This document shows positions 1 to 8,214 of a DNA stretch of 64,000 nucleotides, in pieces. Source of the DNA: Alphaproteobacteria bacterium (GTDB lineage Bacteria > Pseudomonadota > Alphaproteobacteria > Reyranellales > Reyranellaceae); assembly GCA_019635875.1 (NCBI GenBank), contig JAHBYP010000003.1:186001-250000 (forward strand), in the 5' to 3' direction. The position numbers and the translations under genes are program-made. The notes beneath the pieces are model-generated. The model made no database searches, had not been told where the DNA came from, and worked only from the letters and a program-made list of their open reading frames with translations. Position 1 is the first letter of the stretch. Every line of letters begins with the position of its first letter.

Positions 1-1
1 C

Positions 2-58
2 GGCTCGGGTGCGATCGAGGCGCCGATGCGGGCGCATGTCGTCACCGCGCGGCCGTAG
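2..58 (+). CDS. C-terminal end of an upstream gene (partial)
   Basis: The window opens in a frame that reads eighteen codons and stops at TAG (56-58). Composition fits the 3' end of a coding region, and a palindromic repeat follows directly, as it does after other genes here. Too little is present to name a product, and it could be chance. Confidence 0.3.
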   Translation, partial: GSGAIEAPMRAHVVTARP

Positions 59-69
59 AGCCTTACTGC

Positions 70-135
70 TGTCATTCCGAGCGTAGCGAGGAATCCAGTC
101 GCTTCCCTGGATTCCTCGCTGCGCTCGGAATGACA
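70..135. repeat. Palindromic repeat, family 1, copy 1
   Basis: An imperfect inverted repeat of about 66 bases that begins TGTCATTCCGAGCG and ends with its reverse complement. It has the same design as the copies at 4430, 8054, 24271 and 43015 but carries ATTCC where they have ATCCC. It lies between the 3' ends of two apparently convergent genes. Inferred role: REP-like element able to form a long hairpin. Confidence 0.85.
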
Positions 136-146
136 AGAGGTCCCCA

Positions 147-1952
147 TTACGCGAACCACTCGCTCTTCATCGTCAGCGTCGTGTCGTCGAGCCGGTTCAG
201 CAATGCCGCGAGATAAGCCGAGCGCGGCACCTCGTAGGTGAAGAAGTAGCGGCAGGCGGCGAGCTTGCCGTCGCGGAAGGCGCGCTCCGCGTCGCCGGCG
301 GCCGGCGGCAGGTCGTGCACGGCGCTGGCCTGCCACAGCCACATCCAGCCCATCACCAGCAGGCCGAACAGGTCGAGGAAGTGAAAGGCGTTGGCCAACG
401 CCAGCGATGCCTGGCCCTTGCCCATCGCATCCAGCAGGGTGGCGCGCGTCGCCTCGACCGTCTCGACGAGAGCGGCGAGGTCGCGGGCCATCGGCTTGAG
501 CTGATCGTGGGCGCTGGCGATGCCGATGGCGCGCGCAATCTCGGCCTTCACCGCGTTCCAGCCGGCGCCGCCCTTGATCGCCATCTTGCGGCCCAGCAGG
601 TCGATGGCCTGGATGCCGTCGGTCCCCTCGTGGATCGGATTGAGGCGCTGGTCGCGATAATACTGCTCGACCGGATAGTCGCGGGTGTAGCCATAGCCGC
701 CCAGGATCTGCACGGCGTGCTCGTTCGACTTCAGGCAGACCTCCGACAGCCAGCCCTTGACGATCGGGGTGAGCGTGTCGAGCAGCAGCTCGAGCCGCGC
801 CTTCTCCGCCGCGTCAACTGCCATGGCGATGCGATCGACCAGCGAGGCGGCAAAGAGGCACAAATGCAGGCCGCCCTCGCTCACCCATTTCTGGTGCAGC
901 AGCATGCGCCTGACGTCGGCGTGCTCGACGATCGGGATCATCGGCGAGGCCGGATCCTTGCTGTCGGGCGCACGGCCCTGCGGCCGGCCGCGCGCGTATT
1001 CAAGCGAGAACAGATACGCCGCATAGGCCAGCATCACCGCGCCCTGGCCGACGCCGATGCGCGCCTCGTTCATCATCTGGAACATGTATTCCAGGCCGCG
1101 ATGCGGCTGGCCCAGCAGGTAGCCGACGGCGCCGCCCTTCTCGCCGAAATTCAGCACCGTGTTGGTCGTGCCGCGATAGCCCATCTTGTGGTTGAGCCCG
1201 GCCAGCCGCACGTCGTTGCGCTCGCCCGACGAGCCGTCGGGATTGACGACGCGCTTGGGCACGATGAACAGGGAAATGCCCCTCACGCCCGGCGGGCCGC
1301 CGGGGATCTTGGCCAGCACCATGTGCACGATGTTCTCGGAAAGCTCATGGTCGCCGCCGGAGATCCACATCTTGTTGCCGATCACGCGATAGCTGCCGTC
1401 GGGCTGCGGCTCGGCGCGGGTGCGGATGTCGGCCAGTGACGACCCCGCCTGCGGCTCGCTCAGGCACATCGTGCCGAAGAAGCGGCCGGCCAGCATCGGC
1501 GCCATGTAGAGCGCTTTCTGCTCCTGCGAGCCGAAGCTCTCGATCAGGTTGGCGGCGCCCACGGTGAGGAAGGGATAGCCGGCGCTGCCGATATTGGCCG
1601 ACTGGAACATGGCGTTGCAGGCCTGCGCCACGGTCAGCGGCAATTGCATGCCGCCCAGCTCGTAGTCCTTGGTCGGCGCGAAGAAGCCGGCGTCGCGGAA
1701 GGCGGCCAGCGCCTCGGCGACCTCCGGGATCATGCTCACCACCTTGCCGTCGAAGACCGGCTCGTTCTTGTCGGCCTTGGCGTTGTGCGGCTGGAACTTC
1801 TCCAGCGCCAGGCGATGCGCCGTCTCGATCGCCGCCTCGAAGGTCTCGCGGCTGTGATCGGCGTAGCGCGCGTGCTTCGTGAAGCCGCCGACGTCGAGCA
1901 GTTCGTAGAGCACGAAGTCCAGGTCGCGGCGATTGATCAGCGGCGATGTCAT
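147..1952 (-). CDS. Acyl-CoA dehydrogenase, large DmdC-like type
   Basis: A flavoenzyme of about 601 residues that would oxidise an acyl-CoA to the 2-enoyl-CoA. It has the large ACAD architecture: a short N-terminal helical segment, the dehydrogenase core, and a C-terminal extension as in DmdC-like (3-methylmercaptopropionyl-CoA dehydrogenase) proteins. The FAD/substrate loop TMCLSEPQAGSS is near residues 161-172, and the catalytic-type glutamate sits in HEGTDGIQA near residue 442. I chose the ATG giving MTSPLINRRDLDF, because that matches the family N-terminus and AGGTGG lies upstream; a start ten codons earlier is possible. The gene at 30532-32319 is a paralogue. True substrate is unknown; DmdC-like members act on various acyl-CoAs. 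Confidence 0.93.
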   Translation of the reverse strand: MTSPLINRRDLDFVLYELLDVGGFTKHARYADHSRETFEAAIETAHRLALEKFQPHNAKADKNEPVFDGKVVSMIPEVAEALAAFRDAGFFAPTKDYELGGMQLPLTVAQACNAMFQSANIGSAGYPFLTVGAANLIESFGSQEQKALYMAPMLAGRFFGTMCLSEPQAGSSLADIRTRAEPQPDGSYRVIGNKMWISGGDHELSENIVHMVLAKIPGGPPGVRGISLFIVPKRVVNPDGSSGERNDVRLAGLNHKMGYRGTTNTVLNFGEKGGAVGYLLGQPHRGLEYMFQMMNEARIGVGQGAVMLAYAAYLFSLEYARGRPQGRAPDSKDPASPMIPIVEHADVRRMLLHQKWVSEGGLHLCLFAASLVDRIAMAVDAAEKARLELLLDTLTPIVKGWLSEVCLKSNEHAVQILGGYGYTRDYPVEQYYRDQRLNPIHEGTDGIQAIDLLGRKMAIKGGAGWNAVKAEIARAIGIASAHDQLKPMARDLAALVETVEATRATLLDAMGKGQASLALANAFHFLDLFGLLVMGWMWLWQASAVHDLPPAAGDAERAFRDGKLAACRYFFTYEVPRSAYLAALLNRLDDTTLTMKSEWFA

Positions 1953-2012
1953 CTCGATGTTCCACCTATGACGGGTCTGCATCCCGACGCCGTCGGCGCC
2001 GGCTGCCCCTGG

Positions 2013-2504
2013 TCAAAGACCCGCCGATCGCCAGTTCTCGGCGGGCGCGGCGGGATGTGACGCCAAGCCGGCGGCCTGCACGCCCATGATCGCGGCATAC
2101 TCGTCGCGATCGGATGCGTCGCCGCTGATACCGATCGCGCCGATGGCGTGGCCCTGCGCGCCGATCGCCAGCACGCCGCCGGGCACCGGCACGAAGCGGC
2201 CGTCGGAGGCCGCCGCCAGCGCGCCCTGGAAAGCCGGTCGGTTGGCGAGCCGATCGCGCAGGGTACGACTGGAGATGCCCATGCCCAGGGCGCCCCACGC
2301 CTTGCCGAGCGCGATGTCGAAGCGCAGCACGCCGCTTCCATCCTCTCGCTTGTAGGCGACGAGCTGACCGCCGGAATCGAGCACGGCGACGGTGAGCGGC
2401 AGCAGGTCGGCGGCGCGCGCCGCGGCGAGCGCACCGGCAATCATCGCATCGGCCTGCACCAGGGTCAGGCTGGAGTGCACCGGAAACAGGGTATGGTCGC
2501 TCAC
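2013..2504 (-). CDS. GlcG/HbpS-like (DUF336) protein
   Basis: A protein of about 163 residues with the GlcG/HbpS fold signature: an early LTLVQADAMIAGALAAA helix, then VAVLDSGGQLVAYKRED, then a glycine-rich end containing GAIGISGDASDRDEYAA. Family members bind haem or are encoded beside glycolate, propanediol and other oxidative pathways; their biochemical role is often unclear. I chose the GTG at 2504 because GGGAGGA lies just upstream and the protein then begins where homologues do; the reading frame continues to 2636 without an obvious start signal. It lies upstream of the acyl-CoA dehydrogenase on the same strand with a gap of about 60 bases, so the two may be cotranscribed. Confidence 0.85.
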   Translation of the reverse strand: MSDHTLFPVHSSLTLVQADAMIAGALAAARAADLLPLTVAVLDSGGQLVAYKREDGSGVLRFDIALGKAWGALGMGISSRTLRDRLANRPAFQGALAAASDGRFVPVPGGVLAIGAQGHAIGAIGISGDASDRDEYAAIMGVQAAGLASHPAAPAENWRSAGL

Positions 2505-2632
2505 GGTCTCGCGTCCTCCCTCGATCCATATCCCATCAGGTCGGCCGAGACGGCGCGTCGAGGCATGAGCGAACGTCGCACGGACCCGGCTTTGCCTCAA
2601 CCCGCCGCAGGCCGCATTGGCCGCGCCGCTGA

Positions 2633-3172
2633 TCAACGGCGATCGAGGCGCAGCTCGATGGACGGCTCAGTCAAGCCGGTTGCGAGGCAGAAGCGGTCGG
2701 CGCGGCCGATCTCGACGAAGCCCAGCTTGCCGAGCACGCGAGCCGATGCCGGGTTGCCGGCGAAATGGCCCGCGGTGATCGATGTGAAGCCCCCGACTGC
2801 GAAGCCGTAGTCGAGGATCGCACCCGTCGCCTCCGTGGCGAGGCCCCGTCCCCAAAGCGCCGGGGCCAAGTAGTAGCCGAGCTCCGCCACGTCGCCGTCG
2901 TCGGTGGGCGTGAGGCCGGCCATGCCCACCAACCGCGCCGAGGAGCGCAGCGCAAGCGCCCAGACCAGCTCGCGCGGCACGATCTCGTCGAGGAAGAAGC
3001 GCGCATCGGCCTCGCCGTAGGGATGTGGAATGCGCGCCAGCTGCCGCGCGACCCTGAGGTCGCCGACGATGTCGATGATCGCCGGAATGTCCCCGTCGCT
3101 GGGCTGGCGCAGCACGAGTCGCCCGGTCGTCAGCACGGGCCGTTCGCCGGCAAAACGCGTCGCGTCGACCAT
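2633..3172 (-). CDS. GNAT family N-acetyltransferase (RimJ/RimL-like)
   Basis: About 179 residues, the usual size for a single-domain GNAT enzyme that moves an acetyl group from acetyl-CoA to an amine. The N-terminal LTTGRLVLRQPSDGD is typical of the RimJ/RimL subgroup. The acetyl-CoA binding stretch is WGRGLATEATGAILDYGF, and the C-terminal NPASARVLGKLGFVEIGRA is the usual last motif. The ATG at 3172 gives a normal N-terminus; an upstream in-frame ATG at 3262 would run into the divergent amidohydrolase gene. Its substrate cannot be read from sequence. Confidence 0.85.
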   Translation of the reverse strand: MVDATRFAGERPVLTTGRLVLRQPSDGDIPAIIDIVGDLRVARQLARIPHPYGEADARFFLDEIVPRELVWALALRSSARLVGMAGLTPTDDGDVAELGYYLAPALWGRGLATEATGAILDYGFAVGGFTSITAGHFAGNPASARVLGKLGFVEIGRADRFCLATGLTEPSIELRLDRR

Positions 3173-3228
3173 CCCTTCCCCATTTGCATGCCGCGACGCT
3201 ATGCTGGCACGCAGCAAGGAGAGTTCAT

Positions 3229-4422
3229 ATGCCGCATGACGTGTTGGACGCGCTGAAGACATCCGAGGACGAGTTGGTCGCCCTGCGCCGCGACATCCAC
3301 AGGCACCCCGAGACCGCCTTCGAGGAAGTGCGCACCGCCGACATCGTCGCCGCCAAGCTCACCGAATGGGGCATCCCGATCCATCGCGGGCTGGCGACCA
3401 CCGGCGTGGTCGGCACGCTCAAGGGCGCGCGGCCGGGCCAGAAGACCATCGGCCTGCGCGCCGACATGGACGCGCTGCACCTGCAGGAGAAGAACGATTT
3501 CGACCACCGCTCGGTGATCGACGGCAAGATGCATGCCTGCGGCCATGACGGCCATACCGCCATGCTGCTGGGCGCCGCCAAGCACCTCGCCGCCGATCCG
3601 GATTTCGCCGGCACCGTGCACTTCATCTTCCAGCCGGCCGAGGAAGGCCTGGGCGGCGCGCGGGTGATGATCGAGGAAGGCCTGTTCGACCTGTTCCCCT
3701 GCGACGCGGTCTACGGCATGCACAACATGCCCGGCCTGAAGCTCGGCCACTTCGCGATCTGCCCCGGCCCGATGCTGGCCTCGAGCGACTCCTGGACGGT
3801 GACCTTCAAGGGCACCGGCGGTCATGGCGCCATGCCCGATCGCGGCACCGATCCGACGACGCCGGCGGCCAGCTTCATCCTCGCCATCCAGGGCATCATC
3901 GGCCGCAACGTGGCGGCGACGCAGACCGCGGTGCTGAGCGTCGGCCACATCGCCGCCGGCAGCTTCGGCTCGCCCAACGTGATTCCCTCGGACGTCATGG
4001 TGCGCGGCACGGCGCGCAGCTTCAGCGCCGCGACGCGCGACCTGCTGGAGCGCCGCATGGGCGAGATCGCGCGCTCGACCGCCGAGGCCTGGGGCTGCAG
4101 CGCGGAGTACCACTACCAGCGCCGCTACCCGCCGCTGGTCAATGCCGCCGAGCAGACCGCGATCGCCATGAAGGCGGCCGCGGCCACAGTCGGTGTCGAG
4201 CACGTCGACGGCAAGATGGCGCCGATGACCGGCGCCGAGGATTTCGCCTTCATGCTCGAGAAGAAGCCCGGCGCCTACATCGTCATCGGCAACGGCGGCG
4301 AGGCCGAGGGCGGCTGCCACCACGTGCACACGCCGATCTACGACTTCAACGACAAGGCCCTGCTCACCGGCTCGGCCTACTGGGTCAACCTGGTGCAGCA
4401 GGAGCTTGGCGAGGACGCCTGA
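3229..4422 (+). CDS. M20 family amidohydrolase (hippurate hydrolase/aminoacylase-like)
   Basis: A metallo-amidohydrolase of about 397 residues that would release an amino acid from an N-acyl amino acid. Metal-ligand motifs are clear: HACGHDGH around Cys104/His106, FQPAEEGLGG around Glu138-Glu139, and GAEDFAFM near the C-terminus. A dimerisation-domain motif GTGGHGAMPDRGTDP lies between. The start ATG has AAGGAGA eight bases upstream; an earlier in-frame ATG at 3184 lacks this. No signal peptide, so it is cytoplasmic. It is divergent from the GNAT gene and its 3' end faces the MFS gene across palindromic repeat copy 2. Confidence 0.92.
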   Translation: MPHDVLDALKTSEDELVALRRDIHRHPETAFEEVRTADIVAAKLTEWGIPIHRGLATTGVVGTLKGARPGQKTIGLRADMDALHLQEKNDFDHRSVIDGKMHACGHDGHTAMLLGAAKHLAADPDFAGTVHFIFQPAEEGLGGARVMIEEGLFDLFPCDAVYGMHNMPGLKLGHFAICPGPMLASSDSWTVTFKGTGGHGAMPDRGTDPTTPAASFILAIQGIIGRNVAATQTAVLSVGHIAAGSFGSPNVIPSDVMVRGTARSFSAATRDLLERRMGEIARSTAEAWGCSAEYHYQRRYPPLVNAAEQTAIAMKAAAATVGVEHVDGKMAPMTGAEDFAFMLEKKPGAYIVIGNGGEAEGGCHHVHTPIYDFNDKALLTGSAYWVNLVQQELGEDA

Positions 4423-4429
4423 CATACCC

Positions 4430-4495
4430 TGTCATCCCGAGCGCCAGCGAGGGATCCAGGCCGTCACTGGATCCCTCGCTACGCTCGGGATGACA
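4430..4495. repeat. Palindromic repeat, family 1, copy 2
   Basis: Inverted repeat starting TGTCATCCCGAGCG and ending CTCGGGATGACA. It sits exactly between the stop codons of two convergent genes, eight bases after the amidohydrolase stop. Position suggests it acts as a bidirectional transcription-stopping or mRNA-stabilising hairpin; it lacks a T run. Confidence 0.9.
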
Positions 4496-5702
4496 CCGCA
4501 ATCAGCGGCGGGCGCGGCGGGCGGTGCAGCGCGAAGGCGATCTGCGCCGTGCCGCCGAGCAGCCCGAGCATGACCGCGAGCTGCCAGGCGAGATCGTAGG
4601 AGCCCAGCGAGTCGAAGATCACGCCGCCGCCGAAGGCGCCGACGAAGCTGCCGACCTGATGGCCCATGAAGGCCAGGCCGGCGATCATCGCCTGCCAGCG
4701 CAGGCCGAACATCTCGGCCACCGCGCCGGATACCAGCGGGCCGACGCCGAGCCAGACGAAGCCCATCACCGCGGCGAAGACCAGCGTGCCCAGGGGCGTC
4801 GGCGGAAACATGAAATAGAGCGCCAGGGTCAGCGAGCGCACGACGTAGATGCCGCCGAGCAGCGCCAGCTTGTTCCAGCGCCCGCCAGCCCAGCCGAAGA
4901 ACAGGCAGCCCAGCACGTTGAAGCCGCCGATCACGCCCAGCGCCTGGGCGTTGAGCATCGGGTCCATGCCGCACAGGGCGAGATAGGACGGCAAGTGCGT
5001 GGTGAGGAAGATCAGCTGCATGCCGCAGACGAAATAGGCCGTCGCCATCACCACGAAGGGTGCGCTGGAGAAGGCGGTGAGCGCCGCGCCCTTCATGCTG
5101 GCGCTGGCGATGTCGCCGCCGCTCGCCGGCGGCAGCGGCACGCGATCGACGCGGCCGGCGATCCATGCCGCCGGAATCATGATCAACGCCAGCGCGACGA
5201 AGGACGCCACGCCGATGCGCCAGCCGTGCTCGTCGGTCAGCACCTGCCCCAGCGGCGCGGAGATCAGCGCGCCCAGCGAGCCCGCGCCGCTGACGATGCC
5301 CAGCACCGTGCTGCGTGCCGCCGCCGAGACCGAGCGCGTCGCCACCGACAACGAGATCGCCGCGGCCGTGCAGGCCAGCGCCATGCCGATCAGCACACCG
5401 GCGCCGATCAGCACGCCGACGAAGCCCTGCGCCATCGCCATCAGGGCGAGGCCGGCGACATAGAGCACCGATCCAGCCACCATGATCGGCCGGAAACCCC
5501 AGCGCACGGTGAGCGCGCCGGCCAGCGGCTGCAGGAAGCCCCAGGCCAGGTTCTGCACGGCGATCGCCAGGGTGAACTGCGAGACCGTGATGGCGATGTC
5601 GCGCGTCAGCGGCTGCAGGAACAGGCCGAAGCTCTGGCGCAGGCCCATGCTCAGGGAGAGCATCACGGAAACGCCGATCAGGATGGGCAACGCGGCACGC
5701 AT
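4479..5702 (-). CDS. MFS transporter
   Basis: An inner-membrane protein of 407 residues with about twelve hydrophobic segments, of the major facilitator superfamily. The N-terminal part contains SLSMGLRQSFGLFLQPL, typical of a group of small-molecule or monocarboxylate-like MFS carriers. The substrate is not evident. Its 3' end overlaps the right arm of repeat copy 2. It is transcribed divergently from a TetR-family gene, with a palindrome 17 bases before its start codon, so repression by that TetR protein is likely. This divergent repressor/exporter layout is common for efflux systems, but import cannot be excluded. Confidence 0.9.
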   Translation of the reverse strand: MRAALPILIGVSVMLSLSMGLRQSFGLFLQPLTRDIAITVSQFTLAIAVQNLAWGFLQPLAGALTVRWGFRPIMVAGSVLYVAGLALMAMAQGFVGVLIGAGVLIGMALACTAAAISLSVATRSVSAAARSTVLGIVSGAGSLGALISAPLGQVLTDEHGWRIGVASFVALALIMIPAAWIAGRVDRVPLPPASGGDIASASMKGAALTAFSSAPFVVMATAYFVCGMQLIFLTTHLPSYLALCGMDPMLNAQALGVIGGFNVLGCLFFGWAGGRWNKLALLGGIYVVRSLTLALYFMFPPTPLGTLVFAAVMGFVWLGVGPLVSGAVAEMFGLRWQAMIAGLAFMGHQVGSFVGAFGGGVIFDSLGSYDLAWQLAVMLGLLGGTAQIAFALHRPPRPPLIAVSSRA

Positions 5703-5718
5703 GGGACGCTCGCTTGAG

Positions 5719-5740
5719 AATTACACCGATCTGTGTAATT
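5719..5740. promoter_or_regulatory. Probable TetR operator, site 1
   Basis: Perfect 8-base inverted repeat AATTACAC-N6-GTGTAATT in the spacer between the divergent MFS and TetR genes. It is AT-rich in a GC-rich background. Inferred to be bound by the TetR protein encoded next to it. Confidence 0.75.
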
Positions 5741-5772
5741 CCTGATCCCCGTAAGCCCTGCCGTCAATGCAG

Positions 5773-5794
5773 AATTACACAGGTCTGTGCACTA
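5773..5794. promoter_or_regulatory. Probable TetR operator, site 2 (imperfect)
   Basis: A second copy of AATTACAC followed by a six-base spacer ending GTCT and a degenerate right arm GTGCACTA. It starts 54 bases after site 1 and ends at the preferred TetR start codon, so it could mediate autorepression. Confidence 0.6.
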
Positions 5795-6384
5795 TGCGGA
5801 AATCGCCAAAACTGCCTATGAAAGAGCGGATCCTCGAGACCGCCGACCGGCTGTTCTACAGCCAGGGCATCCGCGCCGTGGGTGTCGACACCATCGCCGC
5901 CGAGATCGGCATCAGCAAACGCACGCTCTACAACCACTTCCCGTCCAAGGACGCGCTGATCGTCGCGTATCTGGAGCGCCGCAACGTGCAGACGCCGCCG
6001 TCGGACCGCGAGCCGGCCGACCTGATCCTGCGCTCCTTCGACCGGCTGGAACGCAGTTTCGGCACGCGGGCGTTTCGCGGCTGTCCCTTCGTCAACGCGG
6101 TGGCCGAGCTCGGCGAGGGCGAGCACGAGGCCAAGGCGGTGGCGCTGGAGTTCAAGCTGGGCCGGCAGGCCTGGTTCCACGACCTGCTGGTGAAGCTCGG
6201 GCTGCCCGAGCCCGACCTGCTGGCGGCCCAGCTGGCGATCCTGGTCGACGGCGCCATCGCCACCAACCTGGTGCGCGGCGATCCCGCCATGGCGCGCGCC
6301 GCCAAGGCGGCTGCGATCACGTTACTCAGTCAGGCGGGCGTGGCGATCCCCGGCGAGCATGTTATGACAGTCGCCGGGGAATAA
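5794..6384 (+). CDS. TetR family transcriptional regulator
   Basis: About 196 residues. The N-terminal helix-turn-helix is typical: MKERILETADRLFYSQGIRA, then VDTIAAEIGISKRTLYNHFP. The C-terminal ligand domain is AcrR-like. The start is uncertain: ATG at 5767 would place the second operator inside the gene, ATG at 5794 places it just before, and ATG at 5818 is also possible; none has a strong ribosome binding site. It is divergent from the MFS gene and only 24 bases upstream of an acyl-CoA ligase gene, so it may control both. Confidence 0.9.
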   Translation: MRKSPKLPMKERILETADRLFYSQGIRAVGVDTIAAEIGISKRTLYNHFPSKDALIVAYLERRNVQTPPSDREPADLILRSFDRLERSFGTRAFRGCPFVNAVAELGEGEHEAKAVALEFKLGRQAWFHDLLVKLGLPEPDLLAAQLAILVDGAIATNLVRGDPAMARAAKAAAITLLSQAGVAIPGEHVMTVAGE

Positions 6385-6408
6385 CCGCACGCACCAGAGG
6401 AAACGCCA

Positions 6409-8040
6409 ATGCTCGGCCTGATGCAGGACCGCCCGCTGCTGATCTCGCAGATCATCGACTTCGCCGGCCGCTACTATCCCGATGTCGAGATCGTCTCGCG
6501 TACCGTCGAGGGGCCGATCCATCGCTACGGCTATCGCGATGCGCTGATCAGGGCCAAGAAGCTGGCCGAGGCGCTCCAGGGGCTGGGCATCAAGCTCGGC
6601 GATCGCGTCGGCACGATCGCCTGGAACACCTTCCGCCACTTCGAGTGCTATTTCGGCATCTCCGGCATCGGCGCGGTGCTGCACACAATCAACCCGCGCC
6701 TTGCGCCCGACCACGTCGCCTACATCGCCAATCACGCCGAAGACCAGATCATCTTCGTCGACCTCAACCTGCTGCCGATCGTCGAGGGCGTGATCGATCA
6801 CCTCAAGACGGTGAAGCATGTCGTGGTGATGACCGACCGCGCGCACATGCCGGCCTCGAGCAAGATCGCCAACCTGCTGTGCTACGAGGAGCTGATCGCC
6901 AACCAGCCGGGCACGCTCACCTGGCCGACGTTCGACGAGAAGACGGCCTCGTCGCTGTGCTACACGTCGGGCACGACAGGCAATCCCAAGGGCGTGCTCT
7001 ACTCGCACCGCTCGACGCTCATTCACACGATGATGGCATCGAATGGCTCGGTGATCCCGATGGATCCCGACACCACGCTGCTGCCGGTGGTGCCGATGTT
7101 CCACGCCAATGCCTGGGGCCTGGTCTACGGCGCGCCGATCGCCGGCGCCAAGCTGGTGTTCCCCGGCGCCAAGCTCGACGGCGCCAGCGTCTACGAGTTG
7201 CTCGACAAGGAACAGGTGACGCTCAGCGCCGGCGTGCCGACGGTATGGCTCGCCCTGCTCGACTATTGCGCACAGAACAAGCTCAAGATGTCGTCGGTCA
7301 AGCGCACCCTGATCGGCGGCTCGGCGGTGCCGATCTCGATGATCTCCCGTTTCTGGTATGAGCACGGCGTCGAGGTCGTCCAGGGCTGGGGCATGACCGA
7401 GATGAGCCCGCTCGGCACGACGACGCGCTTCAATCGCGGCGAGCGCCAGCTGCCCGACGCCGAGCGCTTCGCCATCACCGCCAAGGCGGGCCGCCCGGTG
7501 TTCGGCTGCGAGATGAAGATCGTCGACGACGCCGGCAACGACCTGCCGCAGGACGGCAGCGTCTCGGGCAACATGGTGGTGCGCGGGCCGTGGATCGTGA
7601 AGGGCTACATGAAAGGCGACGGCCAGAGCCAGTTCGGCAAGGACGACTGGTTCGCCACCGGTGACGTCTGCAAGATCGAGAAGGACGGCTCGGTGGTGAT
7701 CACCGACCGCTCCAAGGACGTCATCAAGTCGGGCGGCGAGTGGATCTCCTCGATCGACCTGGAGAACGCCGCCATGAGCTGCCCCGGCGTCGCCGAAGCC
7801 GCCGTGATCGGCGTGGCGCATCCCAAGTGGGACGAGCGGCCGCTGCTGATCGTGCATCCCAGGCCCGATGCGAAGGTCACCAAGGAGCAGATTCTCGCCT
7901 TCCTCCAGGGCAAGGTCGCCAAGTGGTGGCTGCCCGACGACGTGCAGTTCGTCGAGGCCATCCCGCACGGCGCCACCGGCAAGATCCTCAAGACCCGGCT
8001 GCGCGAGCAGTTCAAGGACTACAAGCTGCCGACGGCGTAG
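6409..8040 (+). CDS. AMP-forming acyl-CoA ligase (medium-chain/AlkK-like)
   Basis: 543 residues, ANL superfamily: activates a carboxylic acid with ATP, then CoA. The phosphate-binding loop [11 protein letters not shown] is at 185-195, the [11 protein letters not shown] motif follows, then [21 protein letters not shown] and the C-terminal lysine region [13 protein letters not shown]. The full-length arrangement and the absence of other domains resemble AlkK-type medium- or short-chain fatty acid ligases. AGAGGAAA lies eight bases before the ATG. It follows the TetR gene by 24 bases and is probably cotranscribed with it. It would feed the beta-oxidation enzymes encoded in this window. Confidence 0.92.
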   Translation: MLGLMQDRPLLISQIIDFAGRYYPDVEIVSRTVEGPIHRYGYRDALIRAKKLAEALQGLGIKLGDRVGTIAWNTFRHFECYFGISGIGAVLHTINPRLAPDHVAYIANHAEDQIIFVDLNLLPIVEGVIDHLKTVKHVVVMTDRAHMPASSKIANLLCYEELIANQPGTLTWPTFDEKTASSLCYTSGTTGNPKGVLYSHRSTLIHTMMASNGSVIPMDPDTTLLPVVPMFHANAWGLVYGAPIAGAKLVFPGAKLDGASVYELLDKEQVTLSAGVPTVWLALLDYCAQNKLKMSSVKRTLIGGSAVPISMISRFWYEHGVEVVQGWGMTEMSPLGTTTRFNRGERQLPDAERFAITAKAGRPVFGCEMKIVDDAGNDLPQDGSVSGNMVVRGPWIVKGYMKGDGQSQFGKDDWFATGDVCKIEKDGSVVITDRSKDVIKSGGEWISSIDLENAAMSCPGVAEAAVIGVAHPKWDERPLLIVHPRPDAKVTKEQILAFLQGKVAKWWLPDDVQFVEAIPHGATGKILKTRLREQFKDYKLPTA

Positions 8041-8053
8041 GCACCGTCTCCTC

Positions 8054-8120
8054 TGTCATCCCGAGCGTAGCGAGGGATCCTGGCGAAAGTGAAAGATCCC
8101 TCGCTGCGCTCGGGATGACA
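8054..8120. repeat. Palindromic repeat, family 1, copy 3
   Basis: Inverted repeat TGTCATCCCGAGCG ... CTCGGGATGACA, 14 bases after the acyl-CoA ligase stop and before the histidine kinase gene. It probably separates the two transcription units. Confidence 0.88.
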
Positions 8121-8214
8121 CGCGTTCGGGGCCCCGTCTGCGACGGTTGCATGTCGGCGCCGCCTCCGTGACAATGCGATCGGGGAAGACGCCGAATAAG
8201 GTCGGGAGACCCGT

